Source: Streptomyces sp. NBC_01353 (lineage in GTDB: Bacteria > Actinomycetota > Actinomycetes > Streptomycetales > Streptomycetaceae). Taken from it: a stretch of DNA of 64,000 nt. Location of the stretch: the NCBI RefSeq assembly GCF_036237275.1, contig NZ_CP108352.1:3782001-3846000 (forward strand), read 5' to 3'. Numbering within the stretch: the first letter of the stretch is position 1; every line of letters starts with the position of its first letter. Below the pieces are notes generated by a model that did no database searches, was not told the DNA's origin, and was given only the letters and a program-made list of their open reading frames with translations. This document shows, piece by piece, positions 59,550 through 64,000 of the stretch. Both the position numbers and the translations under genes were made by a program.

Positions 59550-60401
59550 TCAGGACGTCAACACGCCGTTGAGGAACGGCTCGATCGCCGTGCGCCAGGA
59601 TTCCGGCTGGTCGTAGTGGAGGAGATGGCCGGCGTCGGGGATCTCCGCGTACGCCCCTCGGGGCAGGACGCGGACCATCTCCTGGGCCTCCGCGCGGCCC
59701 AACTCGCCGTCCAGGCCGCGGACGACGAGGGTCGGACAGCGGACCTGGGCGAGCGAGTCCCAGTGGGCGTCGTGGACCCAGGTCTCGCGGGAGGTCAGCA
59801 TCTGGGCGGGGTCGAAGACCGGGTACCAGCCGTCGGGGCGCTCGGTCATCACCTCCGTGAAGAACTCGCCGCGAGCGGGGTTCGGCCGCTCGACCCAGGG
59901 GTCTTCGTCGCCGAACCACTTCCGTACGGCGTCGAGCGAGGTGAAGGGGACCGGCCAGCGGCGGAACCAGTCCTGCCACTCCCGCTGCGAGGCGGCCCCG
60001 AGGGCCGAGGCCCGCATGTCGCAGATGACCAGGGCGCGGACGAGGTCGGGGCGCTCGGCGGCGAGCTGCCAGGCGGTGAGGGCACCCATGGAGTGGCCGA
60101 TGAGGGTGACCGGCCCGAGGCCGAGCTGCTCGACGGTCGCGATCGCGTCGGCGACGTACGCCTCACGTGTGAAGGGGCCGTCGGTGGGCTTGTCGCTGCG
60201 GCCGTGACCGCGCTGGTCGAGCGCGACGGCCCGGTGGCGGTCGGCGAGCCAGCGAGCGGTGGGCGCCCAGTGGGAGGCGCGCCCCATGAGGCCGTGCAGG
60301 AGTAAGACGCCGGACCCGGCCGTCTCCGCCCGCTCTTCCGTGAACTCCCAGGCAGCCAGGCGTACGCCGTCGGCCCCGGTGACATCGAGACGTCGCACCA
60401 T
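59550..60401 (-). CDS. Alpha/beta hydrolase
   Basis: A 283-residue cytosolic hydrolase: LLLHGLMGRASHW, the nucleophile elbow GHSMGA, an acid near VVRGLDGELG and the closing His in IPDAGHLLHYDQP. Substrate unknown. ATG 60401 is used; a GTG at 60413 overlaps the likely ribosome-binding site. An SOS-box-like palindrome lies about 52 bases upstream. Confidence 0.88.
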   Translation of the reverse strand: MVRRLDVTGADGVRLAAWEFTEERAETAGSGVLLLHGLMGRASHWAPTARWLADRHRAVALDQRGHGRSDKPTDGPFTREAYVADAIATVEQLGLGPVTLIGHSMGALTAWQLAAERPDLVRALVICDMRASALGAASQREWQDWFRRWPVPFTSLDAVRKWFGDEDPWVERPNPARGEFFTEVMTERPDGWYPVFDPAQMLTSRETWVHDAHWDSLAQVRCPTLVVRGLDGELGRAEAQEMVRVLPRGAYAEIPDAGHLLHYDQPESWRTAIEPFLNGVLTS

Positions 60402-60452
60402 GTTCCCTGGCACCCCCTCTTTCCATCGAGCGTGTCGAGCACCGCCAGACTA

Positions 60453-60468
60453 TCGAACCCTTATTCGA
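60453..60468. promoter_or_regulatory. LexA SOS-box-like palindrome TCGAAC-CCTT-ATTCGA
   Basis: It differs at a single base from the actinobacterial consensus TCGAAC-N4-GTTCGA. It is placed in the promoter region of the minus-strand alpha/beta hydrolase and about 30 bases ahead of a candidate plus-strand RNA. Confidence 0.55.
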
Positions 60469-60489
60469 AAATGCGGTTCTGCCACGTAA

Positions 60490-60675
60490 CACCCCTCGTT
60501 CGAGTGACGGGGCTCAAGGATTGACGCGCGTCGCCGAGGGGAGATCTTCAACGGGAGGCGGACCGCTCGGGGAAAACGGTCCGAGGGGAATGACCCTGGG
60601 AGCTCGGGGCTCCGGGTCAACACAGGGGAGGACAGGCCCCGGCGCCCATGGGCGCCGGGGCCCTCTGCCTTTTCA
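60490..60675 (+). ncRNA. Candidate structured small RNA with its own terminator
   Basis: Between two minus-strand genes the plus strand folds into ordered hairpins: CGGACCG/CGGTCCG (60559-60583) with an alternative pairing CTCGG/CCGAG, then TGACCC-GGAGC/GCTCC-GGGTCA (60591-60619), then a 13-bp terminator. GGGGA recurs four times in or beside the loops (CGAGGGGAG, TCGGGGAAA, GAGGGGAAT, CAGGGGAGG). The terminator's T-run is only on the plus strand, where no gene precedes it. The 5' end is a guess. It matches no riboswitch class I can recall. Small frames here show no coding pattern. The rest, 60676-60901, holds nothing I can identify. Confidence 0.5.
60635..60673 (+). terminator. Intrinsic terminator of the candidate RNA
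   Basis: GGCCCCGGCGCCC (60635-60647) pairs perfectly with GGGCGCCGGGGCC (60650-60662) around AT; CTCTGCCTTTTC follows. Oriented for plus-strand transcription. Confidence 0.85.
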
Positions 60676-60901
60676 CGCACCGCCCCGGACGCCTTCGTCA
60701 TCGCCACACCCCTCCCCGACCTACGGCTCCCCCCAGCGTGGCACGCCGAGGGTGCGGGCGTGGTGATTCCGCCGTAAAACGGGCCCGGGGAAGCAGGAGG
60801 GGGCGTTCCCGGGGCCCTGAGGAGGACCTCAGCCGGCGCTTCGGCATCGGCCGGCGCTCAGCCTCGGCCGGCACTCGGCCTCGGCCACCGCTCGGCCTCC
60901 G

Positions 60902-61594
60902 CTAGCGCTTCGCCACGAAGACGTGCGCCGCCACATCGGCGTCCAGCTCGGCCGCCTCGCCGCTGCTGCCGACGAGAACACCGCCCGCCGACTCCGTCAC
61001 GCTCACCACGGAACCGGGCTGCACGCCCGCGCGCCGCAGCGTGTACATCAGCTGGGCGTCCGTCTGGATCGGCTCGCCGATCCGGCGGACGATCACCGTC
61101 TTGCCCTCCTGGCCCGCGTCCAGATCGGCCAGCGAGACCATGGAGTCGTCCAGGAAGGCCTCCGCCTCGGCCTTCTCGCCCAGCTCCTCGAGACCCGGGA
61201 TCGGGTTGCCGTACGGCGACTCCGTCGGGTGCCGCAGCAGCTCCAGAACGCGCCGCTCCACGGCCTCGCTCATCACGTGCTCCCAGCGGCAGGCCTCGGC
61301 GTGGACCTGCTCCCACTCCAGGCCGATCACGTCGACGAGCAGGCACTCGGCGAGCCGGTGCTTGCGCATCACGCGCGTGGCGAGTCGACGGCCCTCGTCC
61401 GTCAGCTCCAGGTGCCTGTCACCCGCGACGGTCACCAGACCGTCGCGCTCCATACGTGCCACCGTCTGGCTCACCGTGGGGCCGCTCTGGTCGAGCCGCT
61501 CCGCGATCCGGGCGCGCATGGGGACCACACCTTCCTCTTCCAGCTCGAGGATGGTGCGGAGATACATCTCCGTTGTGTCGATCAGTCCGGACAT
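60902..61594 (-). CDS. dmdR1: DtxR/IdeR-type iron-dependent repressor (DmdR1-like)
   Basis: A 230-residue regulator with the DtxR layout: winged helix (DTTEMYLRTILELEEEGVVPMRARIAERLDQSGPTVSQTVARMERDGLV), dimer/metal domain with the ligands in the HRLAECLLVDVIGLEWEQVHAEACRWEHVMS stretch (Glu-Cys-Glu-His), and a C-terminal SH3-like domain. With Fe(II) it represses siderophore and iron-uptake genes at iron boxes; one such box is at 63259. The neighbour order with a SIS isomerase gene matches S. coelicolor dmdR1. An in-frame dre site in the divergent promoter suggests control by DasR. Confidence 0.93.
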   Translation of the reverse strand: MSGLIDTTEMYLRTILELEEEGVVPMRARIAERLDQSGPTVSQTVARMERDGLVTVAGDRHLELTDEGRRLATRVMRKHRLAECLLVDVIGLEWEQVHAEACRWEHVMSEAVERRVLELLRHPTESPYGNPIPGLEELGEKAEAEAFLDDSMVSLADLDAGQEGKTVIVRRIGEPIQTDAQLMYTLRRAGVQPGSVVSVTESAGGVLVGSSGEAAELDADVAAHVFVAKR

Positions 61595-61639
61595 ACGTGC
61601 CCCTCGATGAGTCGTGCGCTGGCCCTGCCCCAATTCTGA
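60923..61639 (+). CDS. Possible Adm-like antiparallel ORF over dmdR1
   Basis: A 238-codon open frame runs antiparallel through the whole of dmdR1. A protein called Adm, encoded opposite dmdR1 in S. coelicolor and affecting siderophore and antibiotic production, has been reported. The residues here are His/Arg/Leu-rich with no known domain, which is what antisense frames in GC-rich genes usually look like. Retained only because of that precedent; no ribosome-binding site decides the start. Confidence 0.3.
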   Translation: MRRHIGVQLGRLAAAADENTARRLRHAHHGTGLHARAPQRVHQLGVRLDRLADPADDHRLALLARVQIGQRDHGVVQEGLRLGLLAQLLETRDRVAVRRLRRVPQQLQNAPLHGLAHHVLPAAGLGVDLLPLQADHVDEQALGEPVLAHHARGESTALVRQLQVPVTRDGHQTVALHTCHRLAHRGAALVEPLRDPGAHGDHTFLFQLEDGAEIHLRCVDQSGHTCPSMSRALALPQF

Positions 61640-61691
61640 CGCATGCCACAGACAACCGTGCCGCGCCGGGGAAAGGCGGTATTGACAGAGC

Positions 61692-61707
61692 AATGGTCCA
61701 GACCGCA
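61692..61707. promoter_or_regulatory. DasR dre-like site AATGGTCCAGACCGCA
   Basis: It has the TGGTC-N2-GACC core of dre elements and lies just behind TTGACA (61682-61687), so it sits in the promoter spacer of the sugar isomerase gene and in the region divergent to dmdR1. Control of dmdR1 by DasR and N-acetylglucosamine is known in streptomycetes. Confidence 0.7.
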
Positions 61708-61743
61708 CCGTGATCCGCGACACGACGACAAGGAGCTTCGGGA

Positions 61744-62511
61744 ATGGGCGACAGCGCGCGCGAGTCCAAGCTGGCCGGACAGTTCTTCGACGCCGCGATC
61801 GGCCTGCTGCAGCAGGTCCGCGACGAGGACGCCGAGGAGATCGCCGCGGCCGGAACCGCGATCGCCGAGGCCGTCGCCGCCGGCGGCCGCCTCTTCGCCT
61901 TCGGCGCGGGACACTCCTCGCTCGCCGCCCAGGACGTCGTCTACCGGGCGGGCGGACTGGCGCTGATGAACCTGCTCGCCGTGCCCGGCGTGGTCGGCGT
62001 CGACGTCATGCCGGCGACACTCGGCTCGGCACTGGAGCGGGTGGACGGTCTCGCGGGGGCGGTGCTCGACTCCTCGCCCGCCAAGGCCGGCGACGTACTG
62101 ATCATCATCTCGCTCTCCGGCCGCAACGCCCTGCCGGTCGAGATGGCGATGAACGCGCGCGCGCTGGGTCTGACGGTGATCGGTGTCACCTCGCTGGCGT
62201 ACGCGACGGAGACGAAGTCCCGGCATGTCTCGGGGACGTATCTGAAGGACCACTGCGACATCGTCCTCGACTCGCACATCGCCATCGGCGACGCCGAGCT
62301 CACCCACGAGGCCATCGAGGCCCCCTTCGCGCCCGCCTCGACGGTGGTCACGAGCGCCCTGATGCAGGCCACGATGGCCGCGGCGGCCGAGGAGCTGGTC
62401 CGCCTGGGCATCGAGCCGCCGCTGCTGCGCTCGGGGAACGTGGACGGTGGCCACGAGTGGAACGGCCGGGTGATGACGGAGTACCGCGACCGGATCTTCT
62501 TCCGGCACTAG
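61744..62511 (+). CDS. SIS-domain phosphosugar isomerase/binding protein
   Basis: A 255-residue single-SIS-domain protein: GGRLFAFGAGHSSLAAQDVVYRAGG, IIISLSGRNALPVEMAM with the phosphosugar-binding Ser/Gly loop, and HEAIEAPFAP. Relatives are N-acetylglucosamine-6-P/N-acetylmuramate-6-P enzymes or sugar-phosphate sensors. The dre site in its promoter links it to aminosugar metabolism. Its end overlaps the convergent DUF2470 gene by 4 bases. Confidence 0.88.
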   Translation: MGDSARESKLAGQFFDAAIGLLQQVRDEDAEEIAAAGTAIAEAVAAGGRLFAFGAGHSSLAAQDVVYRAGGLALMNLLAVPGVVGVDVMPATLGSALERVDGLAGAVLDSSPAKAGDVLIIISLSGRNALPVEMAMNARALGLTVIGVTSLAYATETKSRHVSGTYLKDHCDIVLDSHIAIGDAELTHEAIEAPFAPASTVVTSALMQATMAAAAEELVRLGIEPPLLRSGNVDGGHEWNGRVMTEYRDRIFFRH

Positions 62512-63248
62512 GAGCCCGCCCCGTCGCGGTCGGCCCGCTTGCCGGAGGGCGCGGCCACGGCGCGGCGCAGGAGGAGTTCCACCTGTCGGCCGACCTCGTC
62601 CACGTCCTTCACCGGAGTCCTGAACGCGATCCGGAGATCGGCGCTGCCGTGGGCGTACTCGCATCGGAGGGTGATCCCGTGGCGGTCCAGCGCGAGGGGT
62701 GCGACGCGGGCGGCTCCGTGCGGGAGCTCCGGGCCGGCCAGCCGGGCCAGTCGGTCGACCACGTCCCGATGGCCCTCCTCCAGGTGGGTGAGCATCGCGG
62801 CCTCGGTCACCGCCAGCACGTCCGGAGCGGCACGCTCCAGGTCGTCCGGGCCGACGTGCTCGACGAGCGCGCCCCGCTGGATGCTCGCCCGCGCCACATC
62901 GAGCCGGAGCACGAGCACGCCGGGTGAGGCCTGCAGCGGCGACGGCGTGAGCCGCCCCGCGAGAGTGACACGCGCCCTGACGCGGTCGCGGACGGCGATC
63001 GGGGCGATGTCCGTGAACTCCAACAGCGCGGAGAGCATTCCGCGGGGAGCGCACGCGACCTCGGCCGCCAGCGGGCTGTCCGCCGGGGCGTGCAGCGCCA
63101 GCCGGCCCGCGTCGTCCACGTCGTGCATCGCCACCAGGTCGTAGCTGTTGCCGTCCGTCGTCAGACTCAGGGAGCCTGCGGCGGCGATGACGGAGCGGAT
63201 CCGCTCGGCGTCGGTCGGCCCGCTACGGCGCGCCTTGGCGAAGGTCAT
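62508..63248 (-). CDS. DUF2470 (HugZ-like) protein under an iron box
   Basis: A 246-residue protein with a split-barrel-like N-terminal part (SLSLTTDGNSYDLVAMHDVDDAGRLALHAPADSPLA) and C-terminal DUF2470 (AAMLTHLEEGHRDVVDRLARLAG; DRHGITLRCEY). The domain is shared with HugZ-type haem oxygenases, though the histidines known for haem binding cannot be confirmed here. Immediate iron-box control supports a role in iron or haem use. Confidence 0.88.
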   Translation of the reverse strand: MTFAKARRSGPTDAERIRSVIAAAGSLSLTTDGNSYDLVAMHDVDDAGRLALHAPADSPLAAEVACAPRGMLSALLEFTDIAPIAVRDRVRARVTLAGRLTPSPLQASPGVLVLRLDVARASIQRGALVEHVGPDDLERAAPDVLAVTEAAMLTHLEEGHRDVVDRLARLAGPELPHGAARVAPLALDRHGITLRCEYAHGSADLRIAFRTPVKDVDEVGRQVELLLRRAVAAPSGKRADRDGAGS

Positions 63249-63258
63249 CAGAACTCCT

Positions 63259-63280
63259 TAGGTTAGGCTTGCCTAACCTA
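63259..63280. promoter_or_regulatory. Perfect iron box (DmdR/DtxR operator)
   Basis: TAGGTTAGGC-TT-GCCTAACCTA, a 10-bp perfect inverted repeat matching the iron-box consensus TTAGGTTAGGCTCACCTAA, ending 11 bases before the DUF2470 start codon. DmdR1 encoded 1.7 kb away is the expected binder. Confidence 0.93.
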
Positions 63281-63401
63281 GCAGCCCGCGGGGTGCCGGT
63301 GAACCCCCTCCGAACGAGAGCGGCCCCGCACATGGGCGGCCCCGCACCCATGGCGTGGGTGCGGGGCCGCTGTCGTGCCGCCTGCGCGTGGGGTCGACCG
63401 G

Positions 63402-64000
63402 TCAGCTTCCGGTGGCCCGGCGTCGGCGCTTGAACCACACCAGCGCCGCGCCGGCTGCCGCGAGGGCCGCGGCGATACCGGCGATGAGACCGATCGGCGT
63501 GTCGGAACCGGTGTCGGCGAGATCGCCTTCGGGGTCCCTGCCGGGCGGGGTGGTGTTGTCGTCACCACCCGACGGAGGGGTGGACGGCGCGGGTGTCGAC
63601 GGGGCGTCGGTCGGCTTGTCCGTCGGCTTGCCCGTCGGAGTGGGATCCGGAGTCGGATCGCCGCCACCGGTGGACTTGCCGGCGGTGTTCCCACCGAGCA
63701 TCACGTAGCCCTCCTTGTCCGCGTCGTCGGTCATCTGCCCGACGGCGAACTGCGTGGTGCGGGGCTTGTAGCGGTGCTCGGTACGGAAGCTCACCGGGTT
63801 CATGTTGCGCTTGGGCTGCTTGGAGAAGTCGACTCCGCCGACGCTGTAGGTGTACGGACCGCCGCCGGCGTCGTGCTCCCAGCTCGCCTCACCGTCGCGC
63901 AGCGACTTCAGGTACGCCTGGTAGGTCTTCTCCCGCGTCCAGTCCTTGTTGTCGCCGCGCAGCGGCCACCGGCTCACATCGTTGCTGTTGATGACGTTGT
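63402..64000 (-). CDS. C-terminal part of a LAXTG-anchored surface protein (cut by window edge)
   Basis: About 199 residues at the protein's C-terminus are visible; the frame is open at the right edge. A folded part (WPLRGDNKDWTREKTYQAYLKSLRDGEASWEHDAGGGPYTYSVGGVDFSKQ) leads to a long Thr/Pro/Asp spacer (DPTPDPTPTGKPTDKPTDAP), then LADTG, a hydrophobic helix (PIGLIAGIAAALAAAGAALVWF) and KRRRR. LAXTG is the signal of the Streptomyces class E sortases, so the protein is covalently linked to peptidoglycan. The folded domain is not one I recognise. Confidence 0.85.
   Translation of the reverse strand, partial: NVINSNDVSRWPLRGDNKDWTREKTYQAYLKSLRDGEASWEHDAGGGPYTYSVGGVDFSKQPKRNMNPVSFRTEHRYKPRTTQFAVGQMTDDADKEGYVMLGGNTAGKSTGGGDPTPDPTPTGKPTDKPTDAPSTPAPSTPPSGGDDNTTPPGRDPEGDLADTGSDTPIGLIAGIAAALAAAGAALVWFKRRRRATGS

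Noticed and set aside
60521-60766. Small plus-strand coding frame in the RNA region
   Set aside because: Its composition is Gly/Arg/Pro shadow-like, it runs through a perfect terminator hairpin, and hairpins with GGGGA loops explain the sequence better.
63600-63660. Thr/Pro/Asp repeat as a mobile or tandem DNA element
   Set aside because: It is the ordinary cell-wall spacer of a sortase substrate and in frame with the LADTG signal.

Overview
Organism. The very high G+C content, the strong third-position G/C bias and the gene set (futalosine menaquinone genes, subtilisin-inhibitor-like secreted inhibitors, Ser/Thr kinases, XRE-DUF397 pair, NsdA-like regulator, DmdR1-type iron repressor, LAXTG sortase substrate) point to a chromosome segment of a Streptomyces or close relative. 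Products are inferred from recognised families and visible motifs; no database search was run. Layout. 0-5.2 kb: menaquinone genes mqnC and mqnA enclose a membrane Ser/Thr kinase and a lipoprotein esterase. 5.4-12.6 kb: cold-shock gene with a structured leader, DUF1992 protein, MarR regulator, a decayed IS200/IS605 TnpB element, DinB and VOC proteins, a subtilisin inhibitor, a HAD phosphatase and a kinase with an extracellular lectin domain. 12.7-32.9 kb: a dispersed catabolic gene set (DUF35 protein, DoxX, flavin monooxygenase, NDP-forming acyl-CoA synthetase, enoyl-CoA hydratase, flavin reductase, Zn-alcohol dehydrogenase, SDR, cyclase, two-component acyl-CoA dehydrogenase, amidohydrolase, AMP-dependent CoA ligase). 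It is tied together by eight copies of one short palindrome, CTGAC(G/T)GNCCGTCAG-like, in front of its transcription units. Two MFS exporters and a GlxA-type regulator lie inside it, and no TetR-type repressor gene is visible. 32.8-36 kb: EF-hand protein, STAS anti-antisigma factor, ECF-like sigma factor and a zinc-finger anti-sigma factor fused to a mycothiol-isomerase-like domain. 36-47.4 kb: purU, SCO4402-like protein, branched-chain-type binding lipoprotein, glycosyltransferase, proline/glutamine-rich membrane protein, NsdA-like regulator, prim-pol-domain protein and an ABC exporter operon. 47.7-60.4 kb: a second subtilisin-inhibitor paralogue with a Lys P1 residue, LysR/MFS pair, GNAT, TauE, methyltransferase, XRE-DUF397 module, arginase-like protein, ArsR-SRPBCC operon, serine hydrolase and alpha/beta hydrolase. 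60.4-64 kb: a probable structured RNA with its own terminator, then an iron/N-acetylglucosamine control locus: DmdR1-type repressor, a DasR-like dre site, SIS sugar isomerase, a DUF2470 gene behind a perfect iron box, and the C-terminal part of a LAXTG-anchored surface protein. How the parts work together. The central region looks like a CoA-dependent degradation pathway for a hydrophobic or cyclic acid: activation by ligases, alpha,beta-dehydrogenation by a steroid-type acyl-CoA dehydrogenase pair, hydration, oxidation and ring or C-C cleavage. It would be expressed in concert through one shared operator. The region also carries several layers of repeats: a 27-bp tandem array, a 9-bp array, a 45-47-bp tandem array, two copies of a 180-240-bp palindromic element holding a nested ~26-bp insert, and related short inserts that entered genes in frame. 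The most interesting points are the shared operator, the nested palindromic repeats, the paired inhibitors with different P1 residues and the candidate RNA at 60.5 kb.
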